A DNA stretch of 64,000 bases, from assembly GCA_964651705.1 (NCBI GenBank), contig CAZYWZ010000004.1, forward strand, positions 48,819 to 112,818, read 5' to 3'. Shown one piece after another: positions 9,010 to 17,706 of this stretch (the stretch's first letter is position 1; every line of letters begins with the position of its first letter). The position numbers were made by a program, and so were the translations under genes. The stretch is from JADLBR01 sp964651705 (GTDB lineage Bacteria > Verrucomicrobiota > Verrucomicrobiia > JADLBR01). Under the pieces are notes generated by a model. The model had not been told where the DNA came from, did not search any database, and was given only the letters and a program-made list of their open reading frames with translations.

Positions 9010-9170
9010 GCGGCCGGATGGCGATACCGCTTTGGGTCCGCGCTCGGGTCGCCCCTGGCGATCGGGGCGCGGGCGTTGACCCTGGTGCGCGGGTCCCGGC
9101 TTCGCCGGGAGCCAAAGCGGTGTCGCCGCTGCGCTCTGCCACCGCAGTCCAAAAGTGGGTCGCCTCCTGC
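9010..9170. repeat. Dispersed GC-rich palindromic repeat, copy 1
   Basis: The block contains GCCAAAGCGGTGTCGCCGC and GCTCTGCCACCGCAGTCC, which recur in the same or opposite orientation near 14740, 24290 (shortened) and 52540, with related forms at 46090 and 55570. Neighbouring GGCGATCGGGGCGCGGGCG also recurs near 52610. It carries no gene. Such copies between genes look like a genome-wide repeat family, and they explain short spurious open frames there. Confidence 0.65.
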
Positions 9171-9219
9171 GCTGTCCTTGAGAGTAGGCGCGCAACCCCA
9201 ACCAACAGGAAGTTTCTGG

Positions 9220-9327
9220 CTAGCCCCGCCGCCTGCGGAGAACCAGGCAAATCAGGCCCAGTCCGAGCCAGAGCGTCATCGTGGCTTCGGGGATGACGAG
9301 CGAGACGGCATCGAGGGCGGGTCCCAT
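9220..9327 (-). CDS. Tiny stand-alone PEP-CTERM-like tail (35 residues)
   Basis: I translated this by hand. The product opens M-G-P-A-L-D-A-V, then has V-I-P-E-A followed by a hydrophobic helix (T-M-T-L-W-L-G-L-G-L-I-C-L-V-L) and ends R-R-R-R-G. This is the complete layout of a PEP-CTERM protein-sorting signal: short PEP motif, membrane segment, basic tail. An in-frame stop lies just upstream (TAA four codons before the ATG), so no larger protein is attached. It is most likely the remnant of a degraded exported protein. A real 35-residue product cannot be excluded, but no ribosome site is evident. Confidence 0.4.
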   Translation of the reverse strand: MGPALDAVSLVIPEATMTLWLGLGLICLVLRRRRG

Positions 9328-9458
9328 GTTACCCGCGGTTTAACTGACAAACTATTGGACGCGCTGTAAACAGCATACCGGTGCTCGGTCCATCCCATGT
9401 CGCGCCCCGGCGAAACGGAAATCGCTTTCGGCGACCCCGCGGGCGAATCGCGATCCCC

Positions 9459-11333
9459 TTAATTTTCCGCCGAATGCAGGCCGCCGGTGCCCGAGCGGAA
9501 GGCGATGACGCCCTGTTCCGGGTCATCGGGGTTCGCCTGCGCGCAATTCCATAGGCAGGCGCCGCAATGGACGCACTTCTCGCGGTCGAACACCGGCATG
9601 CCCCCGGGGCCCGGCATGATCGCCTGGCCCGAGCAGAGCTCGACGCAGATCTGCGTCCCGCAGCGCTCGCACAGGTTGGGATACCGGAAAACCACGTGAT
9701 CCGCATACCCCACCGGGGCCTGCACCTTCCCGCCGATGAGCAGCGCATCCTGGTGCGTCACGAGCAACTGCCCATCATACGGGATCGCCGGCCAACCGCA
9801 CCGCTCCATCAGCGCCCCGTGGATCGACTCGCCCTTCGCGACGCATTCCTTCCGGATCGCGGCGATCTCCTCCGGCGAGATCTTCCCGCGATAATACTCC
9901 TCCAGCGACGGGACGCGCCGGTGCGGCGGCACCGGGCGCCCGGGGATCGCCGCGAGGCCCTTGGTCAGGCCCGCCAGCGCCATCCCCACCAACCCGCTGA
10001 TGAAGCCATGATGAAAACCATCGCGCGCCTTCTCCGCCACCCGCGCGTCGCGCTCGACCCAGCTCTCGCGCCGGCGCCGCACGTAGGTCGCCTCGAGATT
10101 CTCTCGCGTGAAGGGTCGCCTCTCCTTGAGTAATTCCAATACGCCCTCGGCGAGCTGCACGCCCGTGGCCCACGCCTCATCGACGCCCGAGCCGGTGAGC
10201 ATGTTCGTGCTGCCCGAGCCCTCGCCGATGCGCGCGTAGCCATCGCCCACCAGCCGCGGCTCGCCCCGCCGGCCCGACTCCTGCAGCGTCTTCGCTCCCC
10301 ACGAGCGCAGGCGGCCACCCTTGAGGTGCCGCCACAGATAGGGGTGCAGCATCCAGTGCTGCATGTAGCGGTAGGCCGTCCGCACCGGGCTATCAAACCA
10401 CGATGGCACGAATATCCCCAGCGACGCGACGTTGCCCGGATGCACGTACAGGAACCCGAAAATCTCCGGCTCGGGGTAGCCGAAGGTGTGCAGCACCGTC
10501 CCTTCCTTCAGCGCGCAGCCCTCCGGCAGATCCACCACGACCTTCATCCCCACCGCCCAGTCGCGCTGGTGATGTCCCTCCGGCAACCCGAAGTGCTCGT
10601 CCAGCTGCCGGCCCACCGGGCCGATCGGCCCGTCGCCCACGACGGTCAGCGCCGCGCGCACATCCATGCCGGGCATGTAGCCCTCGCCCGGCTTGCCGGC
10701 CTTGTCCGTCCCCTGGTCCAAGAGGCGAACGCCCTTCACCGCCGCCCCATCGATCAGCGCCTCCGCCACCGGCGTGCCGGGCCAGATCTGTACCGCGCCC
10801 GTCCCCATCACCTGCGCGCCCACCCATTGGTTGAACTGCCCGATGGACATCACCAGCCCGCCATGCTTGTGCAAGAACGCCGGCGTCCAGGGCAACTCTA
10901 CCGCCTGGTCGCGCACGCCCAGGACATTCGCCGCCCCGCGCATCAGGCCATCCGCCACCGCCAGCAGCCTCGGCCGCCGGCTCGCCCCCACGGGATCCAG
11001 AAGGTACGCGACCCTCTCCTCGGCGACCTCCGCCGCCATCGGGATCTGCGCCACCTCCAGATCCGGAAAGCTCTCCCGGATCGCCCGAGCCGCGGTCACC
11101 ACGCCCGAGACCCCGAAGCCGATATCGTCGGCCCGCTCGTAACAGATGACCTGCGGGGGCATGCCCGGCGCCACCGCGCTCTCGAACGCGGGCGTGCCAT
11201 CCTCTTGCATCAGGCGCCCCGCCAGCGTCTTGAGGAATCCCGCCGTCGCGGGACCAAACCCGATGCAGACGATGTCCGCCTCCATCGCTTGGCGCTCCAC
11301 CGCGGGCGCCCCATCCTGATGCGATTCCGACAT
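9459..11333 (-). CDS. ETF:quinone oxidoreductase-like flavoprotein with ferredoxin domain
   Basis: 624 residues. The enzyme passes electrons from reduced ETF to the membrane quinone pool. An FAD-binding Rossmann motif (C-I-G-F-G-P-A-T-A-G-F) starts at about residue 20. The substrate-binding/quinone region follows, and a C-terminal ferredoxin domain carries C-E-R-C-G-x-x-x-C-x-x-x-C and then C-V-H-C-G-A-C-x-x-x-C, enough cysteines for a [4Fe-4S] cluster as in ETF-QO. It starts 25 bases after the acyl-CoA dehydrogenase stop, with AAGG close to the ATG, so the two are co-transcribed. FixC-type proteins are the alternative name, but the fused ferredoxin domain favours ETF-QO. Confidence 0.85.
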   Translation of the reverse strand: MSESHQDGAPAVERQAMEADIVCIGFGPATAGFLKTLAGRLMQEDGTPAFESAVAPGMPPQVICYERADDIGFGVSGVVTAARAIRESFPDLEVAQIPMAAEVAEERVAYLLDPVGASRRPRLLAVADGLMRGAANVLGVRDQAVELPWTPAFLHKHGGLVMSIGQFNQWVGAQVMGTGAVQIWPGTPVAEALIDGAAVKGVRLLDQGTDKAGKPGEGYMPGMDVRAALTVVGDGPIGPVGRQLDEHFGLPEGHHQRDWAVGMKVVVDLPEGCALKEGTVLHTFGYPEPEIFGFLYVHPGNVASLGIFVPSWFDSPVRTAYRYMQHWMLHPYLWRHLKGGRLRSWGAKTLQESGRRGEPRLVGDGYARIGEGSGSTNMLTGSGVDEAWATGVQLAEGVLELLKERRPFTRENLEATYVRRRRESWVERDARVAEKARDGFHHGFISGLVGMALAGLTKGLAAIPGRPVPPHRRVPSLEEYYRGKISPEEIAAIRKECVAKGESIHGALMERCGWPAIPYDGQLLVTHQDALLIGGKVQAPVGYADHVVFRYPNLCERCGTQICVELCSGQAIMPGPGGMPVFDREKCVHCGACLWNCAQANPDDPEQGVIAFRSGTGGLHSAEN

Positions 11334-11358
11334 GGCCTTGCGCCCACGACCCGGCCCG

Positions 11359-13572
11359 TCAGGCCGGGTAGTCCAGCGCCTCCGGTATCATGACCTTCGA
11401 CAGCGACTCCGCCGCGCGATCCTTCGCGAGCCGGGATCCCGTCAGGCAGCCATCGAGCTTGGTCCTCAGCCGCCCGAAGGCCTCCATGCCCTCCATGCAG
11501 ACGCACGGGCCCGCCTTGGATGGGCGCGATTGCCCGCTCTCGACCACGTCCGCGCTGCCGCGCGCCGCGCTCGCGATGCCCGGGATCACCCCCTCGAGCC
11601 CATCCAGCTCGTCCGCCCCATAGCACGCCGAGCAGCTCTCGCCGGTCCACGCCGGGTGCCGATTGTACCCGAAGACCAGCTCCGCGCAGATCCGCCCCAC
11701 CTCGCCGGACGCCCGCGCCGCCTGCACGTGGCAGAGGTCGGTCAAGAATGCCACGGTCCCGCCCAGCCCCTCGCCCAGCGCCGGATTCTCCGCGCCCCGG
11801 GTCTCCAGTTCCAACACGTCGAGGATCTGGCACCGCGCCGCCAGCAGCCAGCAGAGCGCGTCGGCCAGCGGGAAGGTCACCCCCTGCCGGTTGCTCGTGT
11901 AGAGCTTCTGGCCGTTGGCGTCGGTCGCCTCCTGGAGGTGCCCCAGCGTCCAGAGCCACAACTGCATCGCCGTCGCCAGCGTGCACGCGCCCGTCCCCGG
12001 CCGCTCCGAGGAAAGCGCCCGCATCTCGCCGGCCCACTGCCGGAATTGCGCCAGGAATAGCTCGTTGGTCATGGTCACCGAGAGCTGCCGCCGCTGGACG
12101 GCCTCCGGGCCCTCGTAGGTCGCCTCCAGCTGCGCGTCCATCCACTTGTGGCCCAGGAACCCCGGGCAATCCTCCGTCACGCCGTACCCGCCCATGAGGC
12201 TGACCGCCTCGCGCATCATGTTCGCCCCGTGGCCCGTGTTCCACAGCTTGCAGGCCGGGCAGTACACGTTCGCCAGCGAATCCATCAGCGCATAGCGGAC
12301 CAATGGCTCCGCCTCCGCCACCTTCTCCTCGGCCGCGCCCACCAGCGCCATCGCGCCCTTCTGCGCCTCGGCCTTCGCCTTGAACGCCGCACGACCCGTC
12401 AGCTTCCTCTCGGCCAGGATCTTCTCCACCTCGCGCTCCAGCGGATCGATATCGTCAAAGAGCCGCGCCGCCGCGAACCCCAGCGAGGCGCTCGCCTCGC
12501 CCGCCGCCCACACGTCGATGAGCCGGTGCAGCACGTCCTGCTTGGTCTGCAGCCCCAGATCGTGCCGCGGCGTCCCGGGATCGCCCCCCGCCCCGCCCCG
12601 GAAACGCCCCCTCTGGTAGCGCACCACCGGCTCGACCGCAGAGAGCAGCTTCGCCGCGGTCATCAGGCCCACCGTCACCCGCGTGCGCTTGAACACCGCC
12701 TCGATGATCTCCCCGTGGCTGTAGTTCGGCACGATCACCCCATCCTTGACGGTGTACCCCCCGATGATTCGGCTCGCCGGAATCTTCTGGCTGAACACCG
12801 GGTCCCGCGTCGAGGAGAGCTGGTGCACCAGCTTCTTGGTCGGCACCCCCCGGTCGTAGATCCCCGGATCGGTCTCGTGCAGGATCACCATGCACGAGCC
12901 CTTGATCTTCGGATCGTCCGAATCCACCGCCGCGGTCACGAAATTCGCGAAGCCCATGTTCGTGATGAAACGCCCGCGCTTGTCCACGTGCAGCATCGGC
13001 TCCCCGCCCTCCTTCCACTCCGCCACCCGCAGCTTCCCACCCAGCAGCCCCGTCTCCACGCCCACGAACGGGATCGGCTCCGTCAGCGCGAACGCCCCCC
13101 GCCAGGGCTTGCGCTCCTCGCCCGGCTGCGGCGGCGCGCACAATTTTAAATAATGGTCCCGCTGCTCCGGCGTCCCGCGCTCGTGGATCGGCGAGAGCCC
13201 CAGATTGCCCGCCAGGCTGCACGTCGCCGCCCCCGCATCCACCCAAGACAGCTCGAACGCCACCAGCGCCATCGCCAGATTCTTCGGTCCCTCGATGAAT
13301 CCCCCGTGCTCCGGATCCATGAACACCGCCGTGATCCCCGAGGTGTCAAAAACTTCCAACAGGCTCGCCTTCGCCTCGGTCCACTCGTGCGAGTTCCGCG
13401 CCCCGTTGGCCACCAGCCGCGCCACCGGACCCCGCGCCACCGACCGGCTCGATTGCACCAGCATCGCCAGATCGTACCGGTCCGCAAACCGCCACATCAC
13501 CTGCCGCACCTCGTCGCCAGGCAGCGTCTTCAGACCCTCGGCGATACCCTTTGCTACTGATTTCGTTTCCAT
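11359..13572 (-). CDS. Acyl-CoA dehydrogenase family protein, long form
   Basis: 737 residues, longer than the classical enzyme of about 380 and in the range of the large FadE-like group. It should oxidise an acyl-CoA and hand electrons to ETF. The family layout is visible: an N-terminal helical domain with F-M-D-P-E-H-G-G, a middle domain with F-A-L-T-E-P (about residue 160), and a C-terminal helical domain with M-R-E-A-V-S-L-M-G-G-Y-G-V-T-E-D-C-P-G, followed by a long extra helical tail. It is first in the operon with ETF-QO, EtfB and EtfA. The substrate cannot be read from sequence; fatty-acid or branched-chain acyl-CoA are both possible. Confidence 0.88.
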   Translation of the reverse strand: METKSVAKGIAEGLKTLPGDEVRQVMWRFADRYDLAMLVQSSRSVARGPVARLVANGARNSHEWTEAKASLLEVFDTSGITAVFMDPEHGGFIEGPKNLAMALVAFELSWVDAGAATCSLAGNLGLSPIHERGTPEQRDHYLKLCAPPQPGEERKPWRGAFALTEPIPFVGVETGLLGGKLRVAEWKEGGEPMLHVDKRGRFITNMGFANFVTAAVDSDDPKIKGSCMVILHETDPGIYDRGVPTKKLVHQLSSTRDPVFSQKIPASRIIGGYTVKDGVIVPNYSHGEIIEAVFKRTRVTVGLMTAAKLLSAVEPVVRYQRGRFRGGAGGDPGTPRHDLGLQTKQDVLHRLIDVWAAGEASASLGFAAARLFDDIDPLEREVEKILAERKLTGRAAFKAKAEAQKGAMALVGAAEEKVAEAEPLVRYALMDSLANVYCPACKLWNTGHGANMMREAVSLMGGYGVTEDCPGFLGHKWMDAQLEATYEGPEAVQRRQLSVTMTNELFLAQFRQWAGEMRALSSERPGTGACTLATAMQLWLWTLGHLQEATDANGQKLYTSNRQGVTFPLADALCWLLAARCQILDVLELETRGAENPALGEGLGGTVAFLTDLCHVQAARASGEVGRICAELVFGYNRHPAWTGESCSACYGADELDGLEGVIPGIASAARGSADVVESGQSRPSKAGPCVCMEGMEAFGRLRTKLDGCLTGSRLAKDRAAESLSKVMIPEALDYPA

Positions 13573-13690
13573 ATTAGACGGGCTAAACTCCTAGCGACCT
13601 TCCCCACCAAACGGAAGTGAAAAGCGCCCCGCCCCCCCGCCCCGAATCCGATGTTGAATCTTGCCCCGCCCCACCCAATTATTCCGCCAG

Positions 13691-14716
13691 ATGGCCCCCC
13701 GCCCGATCGATGAACTGAACCGCGACGAGACCAACGCGCTCGACCTCTCCCTCCGGCCCATCGATTTCACCGAGTTCGCCGGACAGGCGAAGATCAAAGA
13801 GCGCGTCGAGGTCCTGGTCCAGGCCGCCCGCGGGCGCGGCGAACCCATCGAGCACCTCCTCTTCTCCGGCCCGCCCGGCCTCGGCAAGACCACCCTCGCC
13901 CACATCATCGCCCACGCCATGGACGCCAGCATCAAGGTCACCTCCGGCCCCGTCATCGAAAAGGCCGGCGACCTCGCCGGCATACTCACCAACCTCGAGC
14001 GCGGCGACGTCCTCTTCATCGACGAGATCCACCGCCTCAACAAGGCCATCGAGGAATACCTCTACCCCGCCATGGAGGACTTCCGCCTCGACATCATCAT
14101 CGACCAGGGGCCCCACGCCCGCTCCGTCACCCTCAACCTCCCACGCTTCACCCTCATCGGCGCCACCACCCGCGCCGGCATGATCAGCGCCCCGCTCCGC
14201 TCCCGCTTCGGCATGGTCAACCGCCTCGATTACTACATCCCCGAGGAGTTGAAAACCATCGTCCTCCGCTCCGCTCGCATCCTCGATGTCGCCATCGATG
14301 ACGCCGCCGCCGCCGAGGTCGCCCGCCGCTCCCGCGGCACCCCCCGCATCGCCAACAACCTCCTCCGCTGGGTCCGCGACTTCGCCCAGGTCAAGGGCTC
14401 CGGCCACGCCACCCTCGAACTCGCCGACCGCGCCCTCGCCATGCTCGAGATCGACCAGGATGGCCTCGACGAGATGGACAAGCGCGTCCTCGAGGCCGTC
14501 GTCCACCGCTTCGATGGTGGCCCCGTCGGCATCAACTCCCTCGCCGTCGCCGTCGGCGAAGAACCCGGCACCCTCGAGGAGGTCAACGAGCCATTCCTCA
14601 TCCTCCAGGGCTTCCTCCAGCGCACCCCCCAAGGCCGCGTCGCCACCAAAAAGACCTGGCTCAAACTCGGCCTAAAACCCCCCGGCCAACAGGCCGACCT
14701 CTTCACCGAGGCCTGA
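13691..14716 (+). CDS. ruvB: Holliday junction branch-migration ATPase RuvB
   Basis: 341 residues, the family's normal length. RuvB drives branch migration with RuvA. Walker A is SGPPGLGKTT at residues 59-68, Walker B is D-E-I-H at 111-114, and the arginine finger sits in P-L-R-S-R-F-G (R170/R172). The winged-helix DNA-binding C-terminus (V-G-I-N-S-L-A-V-A-V-G-E) is complete. The ATG at 13691 gives the usual RuvB start shortly before L-R-P-x-x-F-x-E-F-x-G-Q. No Shine-Dalgarno sequence precedes it, which is common in this window. It is divergent from the acyl-CoA dehydrogenase gene, with a shared 118-bp intergenic region. Confidence 0.95.
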   Translation: MAPRPIDELNRDETNALDLSLRPIDFTEFAGQAKIKERVEVLVQAARGRGEPIEHLLFSGPPGLGKTTLAHIIAHAMDASIKVTSGPVIEKAGDLAGILTNLERGDVLFIDEIHRLNKAIEEYLYPAMEDFRLDIIIDQGPHARSVTLNLPRFTLIGATTRAGMISAPLRSRFGMVNRLDYYIPEELKTIVLRSARILDVAIDDAAAAEVARRSRGTPRIANNLLRWVRDFAQVKGSGHATLELADRALAMLEIDQDGLDEMDKRVLEAVVHRFDGGPVGINSLAVAVGEEPGTLEEVNEPFLILQGFLQRTPQGRVATKKTWLKLGLKPPGQQADLFTEA

Positions 14717-14730
14717 GCCGACCCATGTTT

Positions 14731-14800
14731 GGACTGCGGTGGCAGAGCGGAGCGGCGACACCGCTTTGGCTCCCGGCGGAACTGGGACTCGATCGGGCGA
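14731..14800. repeat. Dispersed GC-rich palindromic repeat, copy 2
   Basis: GGACTGCGGTGGCAGAGCGG and GCGACACCGCTTTGGCTCCC match the copy at 9010-9170 in reverse orientation. It lies between the ruvB stop and the left inverted-repeat element of the toxin island. The following stretch 14815-14857 is a short run of degenerate CTACC(T/G)G repeats. No gene is present in 14717-15216. Confidence 0.6.
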
Positions 14801-14857
14801 TCGGGGGTCGGTTCTACCGGTCTACCGGGCGGTCTACCTGTGTCTACCTGTCTACCT

Positions 14858-15073
14858 GGGTCGGACCACCGGATGTGTTGTAATGACAGTCACTTGGGAA
14901 TGGGCGGGGGGTGGTTTCAGGGCCTTAGGATCGATTTTTGGGCCTTAATTCTGCCTCCAAGGACAGAGATTTGCGGGCGATTTTCAACGTCGAAAATGGG
15001 CTCCAGAGAGCCGAATCCCATCGTCGGCACTACGTAACCCTTTGATGTCCGGACAAAACCTGTGGTCCGACCC
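14858..15073. mobile_element. MITE-like element A at left edge of toxin island
   Basis: About 216 bp, non-coding, with terminal inverted repeats: GGGTCGGACCAC at the left end and GTGGTCCGACCC at the right. The interior holds GGGGGGTGGTTTCAGGGCC and CCTTAGGATCGATTTTTGGG and a hairpin around GATTTTCAACGTCGAAAAT. A second copy in the same orientation lies at 24035-24253. The matching segments are near-identical over about 210 bp by eye. Together they bracket the Rhs toxin island. Confidence 0.6.
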
Positions 15074-15216
15074 CGATAGACCTACGGCTTGCCCTGGCCT
15101 CAGGCTCACGCCATCCTGAATCCCACAGGCGGCCGCCGTGGCCCCTGAACGTTCTTTGAAACGGGCAGAAAACCCGCCGACTGGCACCTGCTCGCGCCGC
15201 CCGACGGCCGCCTCAA

Positions 15217-15930
15217 AACCCTTGGACCAAGGTTGGCCCGGAGGGGTTGCAAGCGGCAGAAGCAGCAGCGGTCCCCCTGACCTTAGAGGTTGTCGTACAG
15301 GCCGCCCCGCATCTCGCTAAACTTATCCCGTACGCTGGCTGGGGTGCCGCCATTGGTGGCGCGGTCGGGTACCTAGCCACGATTGAGCCGCTGAAGAGGC
15401 CAGAGATCCCGCCGGGATCCCAGGTCAACAGCGTTGATCGTGCCGAGATGCCAGCGATGGCAGACCCCGCAGGAGCCACCGCTTCCGGTGCATCACATTC
15501 TGGAGGCGAGCAAGCGGGAAGTACAGCTGCAGGGTCAACGCAGAGTCCAAGCAACCCAGAAAGCGACTCAACAGCAGATGGAACACGAGGAGATTCGACA
15601 TCGGAAAGCGCCGAGGGCACCCATGAAGAATCACAACGGAGGACGGCTCAGGCACCGGACGATTCGAAGGTCGACAGTCAAGCCGTCCCTCGGAAATCCA
15701 ACCGCCAAATTCGCAAGGAGTGGGAAAAAGCAAACGGCAAGCCGTGGCCCAAGGACGCAGCCAATGGACGAAACCAAGACGTAAGTCATAAGAAGGCCCG
15801 GGCAGACGGAGGGACTGACGCCCTTGATAATGTCGAGCCAAAACCGCATGCTGAACATATTCAACAGCATCAGGACAACGGCGACTTCAAGAGGTGGGGT
15901 GCCCGATCCAAGAAGGCCGAAGGGCAGTAG
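15217..15930 (+). CDS. Orphan Rhs C-terminal toxin module 1 (HNH/EndoVII-type nuclease)
   Basis: 238 codons from the junction, with no convincing start codon: the frame opens at N-P-W-T-K-V-G-P-E-G-L, the usual end of an Rhs core, without the core itself. A hydrophobic pre-toxin segment (residues 11-60, L-A-K-L-I-P-Y-A-G-W-G-A-A-I-G-G) is followed by a Ser/Thr/Gly-rich linker containing S-T-S-E-S-A. The nuclease-like end has D-V-S-H-K-K-A-R-A-D-G-G and N-V-E-P-K-P-H-A-E-H, the His/Asn pattern of HNH/ENDO VII-superfamily toxins. The family call is from memory of such motifs, not a search. The pre-toxin part is nearly the same as in module 3 while the toxin end differs. An immunity-like gene follows after 15 bases. 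Confidence 0.6.
   Translation, partial: NPWTKVGPEGLQAAEAAAVPLTLEVVVQAAPHLAKLIPYAGWGAAIGGAVGYLATIEPLKRPEIPPGSQVNSVDRAEMPAMADPAGATASGASHSGGEQAGSTAAGSTQSPSNPESDSTADGTRGDSTSESAEGTHEESQRRTAQAPDDSKVDSQAVPRKSNRQIRKEWEKANGKPWPKDAANGRNQDVSHKKARADGGTDALDNVEPKPHAEHIQQHQDNGDFKRWGARSKKAEGQ
15220..15232 (+). repeat. Cassette-junction palindrome, site 1
   Basis: CCTTGGACCAAGG inside AAAACCCTTGGACCAAGG, at the Rhs-core/toxin boundary of module 1. A conserved GTTCTTTGAAA box lies about 60 bp upstream. Confidence 0.75.
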
Positions 15931-15945
15931 GGATGGGAATTTCCG

Positions 15946-16422
15946 ATGGACACCAGTAGTTTTCAGCCTCAAGGCACAATAGAAGGGGAGTCCCCCGAGG
16001 ACGCCGCCTTGCTTGAAGAGATGGCCCAAGAAGTGCGGTTCTACCTCGGGTCATTTCATTGGTGTCCGACCATTAGCCGGGTTCTTATGGCATACGGCAT
16101 TGGGGGGGTAGTTGCGGTCTTCTGGGTTGAATTCGCCCAGCCGATAGCAGGAACCGATACGGCACTTTGGGTCGTTACCGGAGATCTTCCGCCTGCGTAC
16201 ATGGTAGTCGACGAAATCGGGACGCCCCGTGTCGCCCTAGAAAAGTATTGTTCTCTTATGGCCGAATGGATTGATGCAGTGCGCGCTGACGGTCCCACGA
16301 GTGACGTATTCCCAGTTCAAGCTGTTGCTAGCGAGGAAAATGCGGTCCGTCTAGAGAGTCGAATTCGCTTCCTCCGCGAGCATGTAATTCCCAACATTGG
16401 TCAGGCGGCTCATCCGAGTTGA
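15946..16422 (+). CDS. Probable immunity protein for toxin module 1
   Basis: 158 residues, soluble and acidic, starting with an ATG 15 bases after the toxin stop with GGGATGGGAA upstream. I do not recognise a named domain with certainty. The C-terminal half (E-K-Y-C-S-L-M-A-E-W-I-D-A-V-R, then F-P-V-Q-A-V-A-S-E-E-N-A, then R-I-R-F-L-R-E-H-V-I-P) has the look of small immunity proteins found beside polymorphic toxins. The role is inferred from position: one small gene of the same strand directly downstream of an Rhs C-terminal toxin. It converges with the module 2 immunity gene, leaving a 25-base gap. Confidence 0.6.
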   Translation: MDTSSFQPQGTIEGESPEDAALLEEMAQEVRFYLGSFHWCPTISRVLMAYGIGGVVAVFWVEFAQPIAGTDTALWVVTGDLPPAYMVVDEIGTPRVALEKYCSLMAEWIDAVRADGPTSDVFPVQAVASEENAVRLESRIRFLREHVIPNIGQAAHPS

Positions 16423-16447
16423 TTTGCCTGCGGTGTCGGACCGGGTT

Positions 16448-16906
16448 TCATAGCGTTTCTGAACTAGCGTTTCCGAACATCCTTCCATCACCTTTCTGCG
16501 CAAACATCTGACCAAACGTCAGACGCGATGCATCGGAGATGGAATACGGCAAGAACACCTCGGCCGAAAAGCCCGCTGCATGATCGACACACACTTGAAT
16601 CGCGTCGGATTTCTCGACCTCCCCTGGAGGAGTGACCCGAACATCAAATATGATTGCGGTCGCCTTACAGCAACCCGAAAGCACGTTGGCCATAAGTCGA
16701 GATCTCAGAAGTTCTATGAGAGATTCTGATCCTGGGCGCTCCGTTCCCTCGATCTTACCGCCAACGTGAACGATTTCACCACCTGGGCGCATGAATCCTG
16801 CGTACGGGAAGAACTCTCCGTGCTCCTCCAGCATCCGTTTGGCGAGCGGAAGCAAGTCGTTCATCAGTGCTTCAGATTCTTCTCTTGGAGTTGGCATTTG
16901 ACTCAT
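16448..16906 (-). CDS. Probable immunity protein for toxin module 2
   Basis: 152 residues. The ATG at 16906 overlaps the toxin stop (ATGA), which decides the start; an internal ATG at 16864 is the alternative. The sequence opens with an acidic helix (E-A-L-M-N-D-L-L-P-L-A-K-R-M-L-E-E) and F-F-P-Y-A-G-F-M-R-P-G-G. It also has V-C-V-D-H-A-A-G-F-S-A-E-V-F-L-P-Y and no signal peptide or membrane segment. I recall proteins of this type beside polymorphic toxins, but no domain name can be given safely. The immunity role is inferred from coupling to the nuclease-type toxin upstream. Confidence 0.6.
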   Translation of the reverse strand: MSQMPTPREESEALMNDLLPLAKRMLEEHGEFFPYAGFMRPGGEIVHVGGKIEGTERPGSESLIELLRSRLMANVLSGCCKATAIIFDVRVTPPGEVEKSDAIQVCVDHAAGFSAEVFLPYSISDASRLTFGQMFAQKGDGRMFGNASSETL

Positions 16907-17706
16907 TCTTGATCCTTGGGCCCAAGATCGGATCGGCGTTCGATTCGGGTGCTGCTCTGTTCCATTGGTTTTGTCACGTGCGTGTTCTTACCTGTGACAA
17001 CCACGTGCTCCCGTCCGGACTGCTCAGCAACCTCGCGCTGCGCTTTCATTTGGCTCGTGTCAGCGACCTTCTTCGTGTCTTTGATTTCGCCCACCCGTTT
17101 CGTGTTTTCAAAATCCGGAATGGTGTTTCCGTGCGACGTAGAGTGCTTAGTCGTGTTCTTCGTCTCCCCAAGATCATCCAACACCCGATTCTCAGACTGC
17201 TGTCCCCGCTTCATCGCAGCGCCGGCCTCAGATTGTGATTTCTGTTGCGTCTCTTGCGCGCTCTCTGAGGTCGATCCGGCTTCAGAGTCCTTCGTGCTAA
17301 AGTGCGCGATGTCGTCGAGCAGGAGCCGTCCAGAATTGGCCACGACGGCAACACCGTGGGCCGTAACAGCCGCGCCCGCGCCCGCTAGTACAACGCCGCC
17401 GGCGACGGCGGGCACCGCCACTTCTGCGACCGCGCCACCGGTGCCGCCGATGGCCACGACGCCAGCGCCTGCCATGTTGGCGCCAGCCCGGGCCATTCCG
17501 TTGCCCGCATGCGTCTCGAAGGCGCCTTGCCCGAGGCCCAGAGCATGCCCCGCCGCCAGTCCGGCTTTATAATATCCCCCAGGACGGTATGGGCGGTTGA
17601 TGTCGGAAGCACCGTTTGACTCGGCCCATCCCTGACCCGTGCCCGCAACGAACTGGTCGAATTCCGCCGAGAACAGACCCTCCGGGTCAACCTTGGTCCA
17701 AGGGTT
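16903..17706 (-). CDS. Orphan Rhs C-terminal toxin module 2 (restriction-endonuclease-fold, Tox-REase-7-like)
   Basis: 268 codons from the junction N-P-W-T-K-V-D-P-E-G-L, with no Rhs core and no clear start codon. Residues 55-135 are Gly/Ala-rich and hydrophobic (pre-toxin/translocation-like). A linker with A-G-S-T-S-E-S-A-Q-E-T-Q follows. The C-terminal 100 residues carry E-N-R-V-L-D-D-L-G-E-T-K-N-T, then I-P-D-F and G-E-I-K-D-T-K, then a conserved-looking V-V-V-T-G-K-N-T. This is the E..PD..(E)xK arrangement of restriction-fold toxins of the Tox-REase-7 type. The fold call is recognition of motifs, not a computed match. The immunity gene overlaps its stop. Confidence 0.6.
   Translation of the reverse strand, partial: NPWTKVDPEGLFSAEFDQFVAGTGQGWAESNGASDINRPYRPGGYYKAGLAAGHALGLGQGAFETHAGNGMARAGANMAGAGVVAIGGTGGAVAEVAVPAVAGGVVLAGAGAAVTAHGVAVVANSGRLLLDDIAHFSTKDSEAGSTSESAQETQQKSQSEAGAAMKRGQQSENRVLDDLGETKNTTKHSTSHGNTIPDFENTKRVGEIKDTKKVADTSQMKAQREVAEQSGREHVVVTGKNTHVTKPMEQSSTRIERRSDLGPKDQE
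17691..17703 (-). repeat. Cassette-junction palindrome, site 2
   Basis: CCTTGGTCCAAGG within TCAACCTTGGTCCAAGGG, at the start of toxin module 2 (minus strand). Confidence 0.75.

Noticed and set aside
13679..14632. Minus-strand 317-codon frame opposite ruvB, rich in Asp/Glu/Gly/Val
   Set aside because: Typical antisense composition of a high-GC gene; ruvB on the plus strand is unambiguous.
14731..15216. Possible small genes between ruvB and toxin module 1
   Set aside because: All open frames fall in dispersed repeats or the MITE-like element and have no conserved features.
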